A stretch of DNA of 14,875 bases from Butyrivibrio sp. UBA3740 (lineage in GTDB: Bacteria; Bacillota; Clostridia; Lachnospirales; Lachnospiraceae), in NCBI GenBank assembly GCA_002372465.1, contig DFGW01000036.1, positions 1-14,875 on the forward strand, in the 5' to 3' direction. Each line of letters begins with the position of its first letter. Position 1 is the stretch's first letter. The position numbers and the translations under genes were made by a program. Shown here piece by piece: positions 6,180 through 14,033 of the stretch. The notes under the pieces were generated by a model. It made no database searches. It was given only the letters and a program-made list of their open reading frames with translations, and had not been told where the DNA came from.

Positions 6180-8666
6180 ATGAATAATAAAGAGAATGCT
6201 GGCAACAGCTTTATGCTCAAAATCTGTGCGTTTATCGTTGATAAGCGCAATCTTTTCTTTCTGATTTATGCACTGGTCTGCATCTTTTCCGTTATAGCAA
6301 GAGGCTGGGTAGGTGTTGAAAATAAACTTGATAAGTATCTTCCTTCCACCTCTGAAACCAGACGGGGCCTTGATCTTATGGAGGAACAGTTTACAACCTA
6401 TGGCTCTGTTAAAGTCATGGTGGCCAATATCTCTTATGATCAGGCCATGGTGATAAAAGAGCAGGTTGAAGATATTGAAGGCGTTTTTTCTGTGGACCTG
6501 GATGATACGCTGGCTCACTACAATAATGGTTCTGCGCTTTTTAATATAACCTTTGATTATGACGAAAACGACGAGCAGTGTCTTATTTTGCTGGATCAGG
6601 TAAAGGAGTACTTTGCTCCCTATGATTCTTATATAACTTCTACACTGGGAGATACCCAATCTGAGCTTATTGCCAAGGAGATGAGCGTTATTTCTGTTCT
6701 TGTTGTCATCATAGTTGTGGCAGTGCTGCTTCTTACTTCCCAGGCTTATGCCGAGGTTCCGGTACTTCTTTTGACTTTTGGCAGCGCAGCACTGGTACAG
6801 ATGGGAACCAACTTTTTGCTTGGAACAATTTCTTTTGTATCCAACTCGGTAACAATTGTTCTTCAGCTGGCTCTTTCTGTGGACTATGCTGTTATCTTCC
6901 TCAACAGATACAAGGAGGAACATGCTAACCTTCCCTACAGAGAAGCCTGCATCGTGGCACTTTCCAAATCCATTCCTGAAATATGCGGAAGTTCACTGAC
7001 TACCATTGGTGGTCTTGTTGCCATGCTGTTCATGCAGTTTGGAATAGGCGTTGATATGGGTATCGTGCTTATCAAGGCTATACTTTTGAGCCTTTTGTCA
7101 GTATTTCTTCTTATGCCCGGTATCATCATGATCTTTGCTGTGCCCATGGAAAAGACACAGCACAAGAACTTTATCCCCGATATCCCTTTTGTTGGTAAAT
7201 TTGCTTATGCTACCAGATATATCATTGCTCCTTTATTTGTAATTGTGATCATTGTAGCCAACAGGCTTTCTGCTAATATACCGCTTGTTTACGGATATTC
7301 TCAGATCACACCTCCCCTTACCAATGAGGTACAGGTGGCTGAGAACCTCCAGAAGGAGAATTTTCCGACGGACAATATGGTTGCACTTGTTTTCCCGGCC
7401 GGGGACTATGACACAGAAAAGCTTCTTATTGAAGATCTGCTTTCCCATGAGGAGGTTACTTCAATTACAGGTCTAGCCAATACCGATGCCATAGGTGGCT
7501 ATACACTGACAGAAAAGCTTTCGCCCAGACAATTTTCTGAGCTTTTGGATATTGACTATGAAATAGCAGAGCTTGTTTATGCAGCTTATGCTGTTAATGA
7601 TGAAGACTATGCCAAGGCTGTAAACGGTCTGGTCAATTATAAGGTCCCTCTTATTGATATGTTTATGTTTGTTTATCAGGAGGTACAGGAGGGGTACGTT
7701 ACCCTTGATGATGAGCTTATGGAAAAGCTTGAGGATGCCAACAGGATGATGAACTTTGCCAAGAGTCAGCTTAGGGGCGAAGAGTATTCCAGAATCCTTG
7801 TGTATTTAAATCTTCCTCAGGAGTCGGATAAGACCTTTGAATTTATTGATCAGCTCCATACCTTCACTGAGAAATACTATGATGCAGACAAGATCTATGT
7901 TGTAGGTGAATCCGTCAGCCAGTATGACCTGAAAAAGTGCTATGCAAGAGATAACACTGTCACCACCGTTATTTCAATGCTGGCAGTACTGGTAGTACTT
8001 CTTTTCACCTTCAAGTCTGCAGGTATGCCGGTTCTGCTTATTGCTGTCATTCAGGGATGTATCTGGATCAACTTCTCATTCCCGGCAATCCAGAAGGATA
8101 ATCTTTTCTTCCTGGGTAATCTTATTGTCAGCTCCATCCAGATGGGTGCCAATATCGACTACGCCATTGTTATTGCCGGCAGGTACACAGATCTTCGTGG
8201 TACCAAGGGTAAAAGAGAAGCCATCATTGAGACCATGAATCTTTCATTCCCTACGATCATCACTTCAGGAACCATGCTGGCTGTTGCCGGAACTCTTATA
8301 GGAAAGATGACCTCTGACTGTGCAATCTATGGCATCGGAAAGTGCCTTGGAAGAGGAACAATCATTTCCCTTATAGTGACAATGTTTGTGCTTCCACAGA
8401 TCCTTCTTGTGGGAGATAAGCTCATTGAACTTACGGCTTTTGTTATGAATATGCCTATTCAGAACAAGCAGATATCAGGAAATATGCGCATTGACGGACT
8501 TGTAAGAGGTCATATTGACGGAACCATCAATGGCGTTGTTCATGGTATTGTTCGCGGAAATCTAAGTGCTTATATCGATAATGACAACATCAAAATGATT
8601 GACGAGGAGCAGGGGGATTCCGCTGGCAATGATATTTCAAACATAACACAAGAGGAGGGCATGTAA
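6180..8666 (+). CDS. MMPL/RND-type membrane transporter
   Basis: This 828-residue polytopic protein has the two-half layout of the MMPL (RND superfamily) exporters. TM1 is about 23-40, followed by an extracellular porter domain (41-165), a block of TM helices (about 168-322), a helix near 346-362, a second porter domain (about 363-590) and a final TM block (about 592-755). The Asp-Tyr pairs used for proton relay in MMPL proteins such as MmpL3 are both visible: D235-Y236 in SVDYAVIF and D660-Y661 in ANIDYAIV, each followed by a RY element. It should be a proton-motive-force-driven exporter of a lipid, peptide or envelope component; the substrate is unknown. The start ATG has a close-set GAGGGGA just upstream. 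The tail (765-799) carries an odd Gly tetrapeptide repeat. The GLUG-protein gene starts one base after its stop, so the two are almost certainly translated together. Confidence 0.92.
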   Translation: MNNKENAGNSFMLKICAFIVDKRNLFFLIYALVCIFSVIARGWVGVENKLDKYLPSTSETRRGLDLMEEQFTTYGSVKVMVANISYDQAMVIKEQVEDIEGVFSVDLDDTLAHYNNGSALFNITFDYDENDEQCLILLDQVKEYFAPYDSYITSTLGDTQSELIAKEMSVISVLVVIIVVAVLLLTSQAYAEVPVLLLTFGSAALVQMGTNFLLGTISFVSNSVTIVLQLALSVDYAVIFLNRYKEEHANLPYREACIVALSKSIPEICGSSLTTIGGLVAMLFMQFGIGVDMGIVLIKAILLSLLSVFLLMPGIIMIFAVPMEKTQHKNFIPDIPFVGKFAYATRYIIAPLFVIVIIVANRLSANIPLVYGYSQITPPLTNEVQVAENLQKENFPTDNMVALVFPAGDYDTEKLLIEDLLSHEEVTSITGLANTDAIGGYTLTEKLSPRQFSELLDIDYEIAELVYAAYAVNDEDYAKAVNGLVNYKVPLIDMFMFVYQEVQEGYVTLDDELMEKLEDANRMMNFAKSQLRGEEYSRILVYLNLPQESDKTFEFIDQLHTFTEKYYDADKIYVVGESVSQYDLKKCYARDNTVTTVISMLAVLVVLLFTFKSAGMPVLLIAVIQGCIWINFSFPAIQKDNLFFLGNLIVSSIQMGANIDYAIVIAGRYTDLRGTKGKREAIIETMNLSFPTIITSGTMLAVAGTLIGKMTSDCAIYGIGKCLGRGTIISLIVTMFVLPQILLVGDKLIELTAFVMNMPIQNKQISGNMRIDGLVRGHIDGTINGVVHGIVRGNLSAYIDNDNIKMIDEEQGDSAGNDISNITQEEGM
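8478..8576 (+). repeat. Gly-x-x-x tetrapeptide repeat in the transporter tail
   Basis: Residues 765-799 after the last membrane helix contain glycines at exactly every fourth position from 773 to 793. The units are LVRG, HIDG, TING, VVHG and IVRG, with a hydrophobic residue in the middle of each. A looser unit precedes them at 767-773. The pattern suggests a small beta-strand or solenoid structure on the cytoplasmic side, loosely reminiscent of bactofilin repeats. Confidence 0.7.
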
Positions 8667-8667
8667 T

Positions 8668-11600
8668 ATGAAAAGGAGATTATTAGCTGCCCTTACGGCT
8701 TTGATATTATTTTCATCCTCAGCCATTATTTCTTTTGCTGACAATGAAAACTTAAGTGATACCGAGACGAAAGATACGCAGGAACAGACTTCGGGACCGG
8801 ATCTTACCACGGGGACTCAGACCAAGGCTCTGGAAGAGGCGGAGGATGTGGATGCGGATATTCAGGATGATATTGATGCCCTGATTCCTGAGGTGATTGA
8901 TGAGATAAAGATCAGTAATGCCGATGAGTTCATGGAGATGGTAGATAGCTGCAAGCTTGACACCTGGTCTTTGAACAAGAGGATCATTCTTACAGATGAT
9001 ATAAGCCTTGTGGGAAAGGACTTTAAGGGTATACCTTCATTTGGCGGATATTTTGATGGGCAGGGACATACTATCAGTGATTACAATATAGATAGTGGAC
9101 TGTCTTATGTTGGATTTTTTACACATATAGAGAAGAGTGGTGTGGTCACAGATCTTAATGTTTCCGGATCTGTGATACCGGACGAAAACAGTACCATCAT
9201 AGGAGGTCTTTGTGGAGAAAACCTGGGCCTTATTAATGAGTGCAGCTTTAAAGGCGTTGTTCAGGGAAAAGACTATGTTGGTGGAATTGCCGGAATTAAT
9301 ACCCTTTCCGGTGATATCAAATTCAGCACTTCGGAAGGGTTTATTAGTGGTACCCATTTTGTTGGCGGAATGGCAGGCAAGAATGATGGAAACATCGTTA
9401 ACTGCAGAAATGAGGCCATGATCAATATAACCAATACTGATACAGAGATCACTATTGATTCCATGGAGAAGCTGAACTCTTTACTCAATCTGATCAAAAA
9501 CGGTCTTAACAAGACCGAAGAGGAAGCCAGTGCCGACGTAACAGTTTCTGATATTGGAGGAATTGCAGGCGTATCAATCGGCATAATTGCAAGGTCTATC
9601 AATAACGGTGACATTGGATATAATCATGTCGGCTACAATGTAGGTGGAATTGCAGGAAGACAATCGGGCTATCTTGTCAGCTGCTCCAATAACGGCAACA
9701 TCAGAGGAAGAAAAGATGTTGGCGGAATCGCAGGTCAGGCAGAGCCTTATATCACCATCGACTTTGCCACCGATATAGCTTATCAGCTTCAGCAGTCCGT
9801 TGAGAAACTTCATGACACGGTGACTGCTACTTTGCATGACACCAAGAATCATTCCAATGCTATTTCTGCCCGTCTTGCTGTCATTCAGAAATTTACCGGT
9901 CAGGCTGTGGAGGACACAAGATTTATAGCAAATGGTACGGTGGACTTTGCAAACGGTGTAGTATCTGCCACCAACGAAGGCTTTAATCGTCTTGAGTATG
10001 CAATCGGTGAAGCATCCAAAGACAACGGAGCCATGGATAATCTCAAAAACTCCGTTGGAAGCGGGAAAAAAGCTGCCAGTGATCTGAAGGCTGCCCTAAA
10101 GGATGTCAATATAGAGAAGTACATAACCAGTGATGACGAGAAACAGCAATATAATAATGCCTTGCTGATCCTGGAGAGTGAGTCTTCGCAGTATGCTTCT
10201 TTGTATGCCGATTCTTTTGATCCTTATCTGAACTATTATATTAATCAGGATTGTAAGGGGACATATGATCTTACCTTTTACAGATCCTCTGATGGCGAGG
10301 CCTATGAACTATCCGGAGACCTTGATCAGGTGAAAACCGATATTCAAAGTGATCCGCCTTCAGGTTATGCCACCAAGGGAACCTGGAAGCATGATGATGC
10401 CTCTGATTTCCCTGACAAAGAAAACGAAAATGAGACCGCGGATTATAAAGCAGCTTTGGGGAATGCTGATGACAGGGCTGAAGAATATGCCAAGGAGAAT
10501 GTTGAAAATCCCATCACTCATGAAAAGGGAAATTATACAGAAGACATGGCGGCTGCAAGAGCTACTATTGCTGCGATCTATGCCAATCATTTAGGGGAAA
10601 TGGGCGAGGCCACCAGAAAAGATGCCCAGAAATCAATAACTGATCTGGAAGCTGCAGCAGGAAGCATTGAGACATCGATTCAGCAGTCGAAGGATATTGC
10701 AAGTAACATAGCAGGGCGGGATGATATTCACTTCCCTGAGTTTTCCGCAGAGTATAAGCTCCATACCAATTCTCTTGCGGATAACCTCGCTGCCATGAAC
10801 GACAATTTCGGACTTCTTAATTCAGAGATAAACAATGCAACCGGAGACATGGTGGATGACCTTCAGGCAGTTAATGACGAGTTCAATAACATTTTAAACC
10901 TTTATACAGATGCTTTGGATGGGGTATTGGAAAAGGACTATACCAATCTTTTTAGTGATGACTCCTTAAATGAAGCAGCCAATACCACGGATGCCACCAT
11001 TGATTCCTGCTTCAATTTCGGTACCTGCGAGGGTGATATAGATGTTTCAGGTATTGCAGGGACCATGGCAATAGAGTATGACTATGATAAGGAGAGTGAT
11101 ATCACGGGACTTAAGGATTCCGGTATCAATGCTTCTTATCTGACAAAGTGTGTACTGAGGGACAACCGTAACTACGGAGATGTTGTTTCGCAAAAGAGCT
11201 ATGCAGGAGGCGTCTGCGGAAGACAGGATATGGGAACTATCTTAAACTGCGGAAGCTACTCCAAAGTAGAGGCCACTCAGGGCAGCTATGTGGGTGGTGT
11301 AGCCGGCTCTTCAATAGGATACATCATGCAGTCCTATGCAAAGGGTGAGCTTGCAGGTATGTCCTATGTGGGCGGAATCTCAGGAGACGGAAAGAATATC
11401 AGGGAGTGCCTCACCATCGTCAGCATTGAAGATGATCCCGACTGGTCCGGAGCTATAGCAGGACATATTGCAGAAAAGGGCGAAGTGAGAGACAATTATT
11501 TTGTCAGTGATTGTCTTGCAGGAATTGACAGAGTAAGCTATAGCAAAAAAGCTGAACCCGTGGCCTATAAAGATGTGGCAGACAACAAAGTCTTTAAGGT

Positions 11601-12582
11601 AATCGAGGAAGAAACGAAGGAAAAAGAACAGAAAGAAGAGCAGAAGGCAAAGGCAGTTCCACTATCAACCGGAAGCGACCGGTCAGAAGACGTAGAAGAG
11701 GTCTACAGAAGCCTTCCCTCTGAGTTTTCCAAGCTCAATATAAGCTTTGTTCTAGAGGATGATGATCTGGAGGGCGGAAAAGAGAAGGTGGCAAGGCTCA
11801 GCAGGAACTATGGTGATAAGCTTACTTTGGAGGATTATCCCGGAGTTCGTCAAAAAGAGGGCTATTACAGTGAATGGGATATAAAAGGGATTGATAAGCT
11901 GGTCTGCGACGTTACCATTACAGCAAGGTATAAGAGATACAGGACAACTATTTCAGAGCCTGACGTCTCTGACGAACTTCATCAGTCGGAACTTTTGGTT
12001 GATGGTAACTTTAGAGAGGAAGACAAGCTTATAGTCGAGAAGACTGTAAATGTTACTGATGACAAGGTGTCTGCTAATCTGGATAACTTTGAAACCCTTA
12101 AGGTAACTGTTCCAAATGACGGTCAGAGCATTCATCAGATCAGATTTAAAGCCATCAATATCTACGCAGAGCTTGCCAGTGTTTTGGGCGGCAAATTAGG
12201 AAGCGAACCTACTCTTTACCTGGTGGACAATGGTGTAAGGACAGAGCTTACAAAGACCGGAACCATGGGAGGTTATTCCACTTATGAAGTTCCGGGGAAT
12301 GAATTTACTTTGTCTGTCAGCATAGAAGGTGCAAGGAGTGTTGCTGTGATAATTGCAGTGGTTGCAGCAGTCGTTGTGCTCCTTCTGATAGTTCTTTTAA
12401 TTGTTATCGTCAATGTCATTAAGAGACATGGCGGAAATGTTCCTAAGATCTTTAATGGCTTTATCATCAAGGTTTCAGAGAAGATTGAGAATAAGGAACA
12501 ATTATTCTATGATGATTCTAAGGAAGAAAAAGTAGACGAGACTGAAGATAAGACTGAAGAAAAGAAAGAAGACAAATCATGA
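8668..12582 (+). CDS. Exported GLUG-repeat surface protein with C-terminal membrane anchor
   Basis: This is a 1304-residue protein. It has a signal peptide (1-24, MKRRLLAALTALILF, cleavage after SFA), then an acidic linker to about 75. GLUG-type repeats follow in two blocks (about 178-357 and 780-948), each unit with a GGIAG-like core and a later Cys/Asn-Gly-x-Ile element; such repeats are expected to form a beta-solenoid. A largely helical segment (about 365-770) lies between the blocks. Residues 1048-1090 resemble a degenerate Listeria-Bacteroides (InlB B) repeat: YGDKLTL, then GYYSEWD, then ITARYKRY. One membrane helix (about 1224-1251) and a Lys/Glu-rich cytoplasmic tail end the protein. 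The ribosome binding site GAGGAGG (8652-8658) lies inside the end of the transporter gene. Its ATGA stop overlaps the atpB start by 4 nt. It is probably an extracellular partner of the MMPL transporter; this is inferred only from linkage. Confidence 0.85.
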   Translation: MKRRLLAALTALILFSSSAIISFADNENLSDTETKDTQEQTSGPDLTTGTQTKALEEAEDVDADIQDDIDALIPEVIDEIKISNADEFMEMVDSCKLDTWSLNKRIILTDDISLVGKDFKGIPSFGGYFDGQGHTISDYNIDSGLSYVGFFTHIEKSGVVTDLNVSGSVIPDENSTIIGGLCGENLGLINECSFKGVVQGKDYVGGIAGINTLSGDIKFSTSEGFISGTHFVGGMAGKNDGNIVNCRNEAMINITNTDTEITIDSMEKLNSLLNLIKNGLNKTEEEASADVTVSDIGGIAGVSIGIIARSINNGDIGYNHVGYNVGGIAGRQSGYLVSCSNNGNIRGRKDVGGIAGQAEPYITIDFATDIAYQLQQSVEKLHDTVTATLHDTKNHSNAISARLAVIQKFTGQAVEDTRFIANGTVDFANGVVSATNEGFNRLEYAIGEASKDNGAMDNLKNSVGSGKKAASDLKAALKDVNIEKYITSDDEKQQYNNALLILESESSQYASLYADSFDPYLNYYINQDCKGTYDLTFYRSSDGEAYELSGDLDQVKTDIQSDPPSGYATKGTWKHDDASDFPDKENENETADYKAALGNADDRAEEYAKENVENPITHEKGNYTEDMAAARATIAAIYANHLGEMGEATRKDAQKSITDLEAAAGSIETSIQQSKDIASNIAGRDDIHFPEFSAEYKLHTNSLADNLAAMNDNFGLLNSEINNATGDMVDDLQAVNDEFNNILNLYTDALDGVLEKDYTNLFSDDSLNEAANTTDATIDSCFNFGTCEGDIDVSGIAGTMAIEYDYDKESDITGLKDSGINASYLTKCVLRDNRNYGDVVSQKSYAGGVCGRQDMGTILNCGSYSKVEATQGSYVGGVAGSSIGYIMQSYAKGELAGMSYVGGISGDGKNIRECLTIVSIEDDPDWSGAIAGHIAEKGEVRDNYFVSDCLAGIDRVSYSKKAEPVAYKDVADNKVFKVIEEETKEKEQKEEQKAKAVPLSTGSDRSEDVEEVYRSLPSEFSKLNISFVLEDDDLEGGKEKVARLSRNYGDKLTLEDYPGVRQKEGYYSEWDIKGIDKLVCDVTITARYKRYRTTISEPDVSDELHQSELLVDGNFREEDKLIVEKTVNVTDDKVSANLDNFETLKVTVPNDGQSIHQIRFKAINIYAELASVLGGKLGSEPTLYLVDNGVRTELTKTGTMGGYSTYEVPGNEFTLSVSIEGARSVAVIIAVVAAVVVLLLIVLLIVIVNVIKRHGGNVPKIFNGFIIKVSEKIENKEQLFYDDSKEEKVDETEDKTEEKKEDKS
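9199..9738 (+). repeat. GLUG repeat block 1
   Basis: Residues 178-357 contain about six units, with cores IGGLCG, VGGIAG (204), VGGMAG (232), GGIAG (297), VGGIAG (325) and VGGIAG (351). Several units carry a downstream Cys at a similar place (for example INECSF, IVNCRN, LVSCSN). Units are about 25-30 residues, except for an insertion of about 40 residues (252-294) between the third and fourth. Confidence 0.8.
11005..11511 (+). repeat. GLUG repeat block 2
   Basis: Residues 780-948 hold a second series with cores SGIAG (794), AGGVCG (846), VGGVAG (875), VGGISG (901) and GAIAG (928), again with Cys in ILNCGS and IRECLT. It is separated from block 1 by more than 400 residues of mainly helical sequence. 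Confidence 0.75.
12485..12513 (+). promoter_or_regulatory. Candidate internal sigma-A promoter for the atp genes
   Basis: TTGAGA (12485-12490) and TATGAT (12508-12513) each differ from consensus at one position and are separated by exactly 17 bp. They lie in the last 100 bases of the GLUG gene. Initiation near 12520 would give a leader of about 60 nt before atpB. It could allow ATP synthase expression independent of the upstream genes, but the AT-rich coding context makes chance matches possible. Confidence 0.5.
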
Positions 12583-13265
12583 AGGAATTGTTGAATGAAC
12601 TTCTGATGGAGGATAAGACCTTTATCCATGTCCCCTTTGGCAACGGCTTTTTTGACATATATAAGTCGGTGGTGGTTACCTGGGGAATGCTTGTTGTGGT
12701 ATCGATCCTTGTTATCCTTCTTACCAGTAACTTTAAGGTCCATAACATTTCAAAACGTCAGGCAGCAATAGAAAGCCTGGTCATTGGACTTAGGAATGTC
12801 ATGGGCGGGATACTGGGAGAAGAGGCATACGGCTACTGCGACTATATTGTTACGGTACTTATCTTTATCGCAATTTCCAATATGGTAGGACTTTTTGGAT
12901 TTACGCCTCCCACCATGGATCTGAATGTAACAATAGCTCTTTCCCTGATGAGCATTGTTCTTGTGGAGATTGCAGGGATCCTGAGAAAAGGTCCCGGAGG
13001 ATGGCTTAAGGGCTTCTTAAAGCCCATGGCTGCAGTTTTGCCCATGAACCTTTTGGAGCTGGTGATAAGGCCCTTGTCCCTGTGCATGCGACTTTTTGGT
13101 AATATCCTCGGAGCCACCGTTATCATGGAGCTTATGAAACATGTGGTACCCATTATTTTACCCGCCGCATTGTCCATCTACTTTGATCTGTTTGACGGAG
13201 CTATTCAGGCATACGTTTTTTGTTTTTTAACTTCGCTTTACATTAAAGAAGCTGTTGAAGAGTAG
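12579..13265 (+). CDS. atpB: F-type ATP synthase subunit a
   Basis: This 228-residue integral membrane protein is the F0 stator subunit that forms the ion half-channels against the c ring. The essential arginine is visible as R171 in SLCMRLFGN, equivalent to E. coli R210; Q210 in GAIQAYVF corresponds to E. coli Q252. Position 180, equivalent to E. coli E219, is Thr, and position 203, equivalent to H245, is Asp, a rearrangement of charges seen in various bacteria. Hydrophobic helices lie at about 31-50, 87-108, 116-134, 150-163, 172-198 and 206-223. The start ATG overlaps the preceding gene's stop (ATGA), and only a weak purine-rich stretch stands in for a Shine-Dalgarno sequence, so initiation probably relies on translational coupling. 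No atpI is found before it. It is followed by atpE after 32 nt. Confidence 0.97.
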   Translation: MKELLNELLMEDKTFIHVPFGNGFFDIYKSVVVTWGMLVVVSILVILLTSNFKVHNISKRQAAIESLVIGLRNVMGGILGEEAYGYCDYIVTVLIFIAISNMVGLFGFTPPTMDLNVTIALSLMSIVLVEIAGILRKGPGGWLKGFLKPMAAVLPMNLLELVIRPLSLCMRLFGNILGATVIMELMKHVVPIILPAALSIYFDLFDGAIQAYVFCFLTSLYIKEAVEE

Positions 13266-13297
13266 GAAGAATTTCCACATTGTTTAAGGAGGGAGAT

Positions 13298-13516
13298 ATG
13301 AACATGACAGCATTAGGAGCAGCAATTGCAGCATTCACAGGAATCGGAGCAGGTATAGGAATCAGCTTTGCCACTGCAAAGGCAACAGATGCCTGCGCAA
13401 GACAGCCTGAGGCAGATGGCAAGATCATGAGACTTCTTGTCCTTGGCTGTGCCCTGGCAGAGGCAACTGCCATCTATGGATTCGTTGTAGCTATTATGAT
13501 TATTCTTTTCTCATGA
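13298..13516 (+). CDS. atpE: F-type ATP synthase subunit c
   Basis: This is a 72-residue two-helix hairpin that forms the rotating c ring. The conserved loop RQPEA (35-39) separates TM1 (about 5-27) from TM2 (about 44-70). The ion-binding carboxylate is E55 in ALAEATAIYG. Aligned with the Na+-type c subunit of Ilyobacter tartaricus, the TM1 Gln ligand is replaced by Ile (I22 in GAGIGIS) and the Ser after the Glu by Ala (A56). This predicts proton rather than sodium coupling. I chose ATG 13298 because AAGGAGGG (13286-13293) sits 4 nt upstream; a TTG further upstream would overlap the ribosome binding site. This site is the strongest in the atp cluster, consistent with c being needed in about ten copies per enzyme. 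Confidence 0.97.
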   Translation: MNMTALGAAIAAFTGIGAGIGISFATAKATDACARQPEADGKIMRLLVLGCALAEATAIYGFVVAIMIILFS

Positions 13517-13541
13517 CCTTCACGCAAAAGGGGTGATATAA

Positions 13542-14033
13542 GTGCTGAATATCAGTCTGATAAACATTGCATTTACCATAATTAATCTTCTCATTCTCTT
13601 TTTCGTGTTTAAGAAGTTTCTCTTTGAAAGAGTTGACAGCGTACTTAAACAGCGCCAGGAAGAGGTGGATAACGCCACCAAAGAGGCTGAGGAAGCCAGC
13701 AGGGATGCCAAGGCTAAGCAAAGAGAATACGAAAGAAAGCTTGCCCTTGCTGATAAGGAGAAGGAGACAATCCTTGCTGACATCAAAAAGCAGGGCTTTG
13801 ATGAGTATGAAAAGATTGTTCTTGATGCCCGCAAAAAGGGCGATCAGATCATAAAGGAAGCCAGGATCAATGCCAAGGAAGAGGCAAAAAGAGCCAGAGA
13901 AGAGTATGCTACTGAGATCAAGGATATGGTCATTGATGCTGCTTCAAAGATTGCCGGTGCCAAGCACACAACACAGGAAGATAAGGAACTGTACGACACA
14001 TTTATTGATAAAGCCGGGGCTGCAAACAAATGA
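13542..14033 (+). CDS. atpF: F-type ATP synthase subunit b
   Basis: This 163-residue peripheral-stalk protein has one N-terminal membrane helix (about 5-24, INIAFTIINLLILFFVF) followed by a long charged helix (about 28-145) rich in Glu, Lys, Arg and Ala. That is the usual build and length of b. The start is GTG, with AAAGGGGTGAT (13527-13537) as ribosome binding site, 25 nt after the atpE stop. It carries no delta-like extension, unlike the b-delta fusion known from mycobacteria. The stop overlaps the start of the next gene by 4 nt (ATGA). In normal enzymes the C-terminus of b binds the C-terminal domain of delta; here that domain appears at the front of the alpha subunit encoded next. Confidence 0.95.
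   Translation: MLNISLINIAFTIINLLILFFVFKKFLFERVDSVLKQRQEEVDNATKEAEEASRDAKAKQREYERKLALADKEKETILADIKKQGFDEYEKIVLDARKKGDQIIKEARINAKEEAKRAREEYATEIKDMVIDAASKIAGAKHTTQEDKELYDTFIDKAGAANK

Noticed and set aside
6156..6923. A 255-codon open frame on the minus strand opposite the transporter's 5' end
   Set aside because: It lies wholly antisense to a clearly real membrane transporter, shows no recognisable domain or ribosome binding site, and its composition is what the complement of hydrophobic codons gives.
13280..13297. TTG start upstream of atpE
   Set aside because: It would place the AAGGAGGG ribosome binding site inside the gene; ATG 13298 gives a normal-length c subunit.
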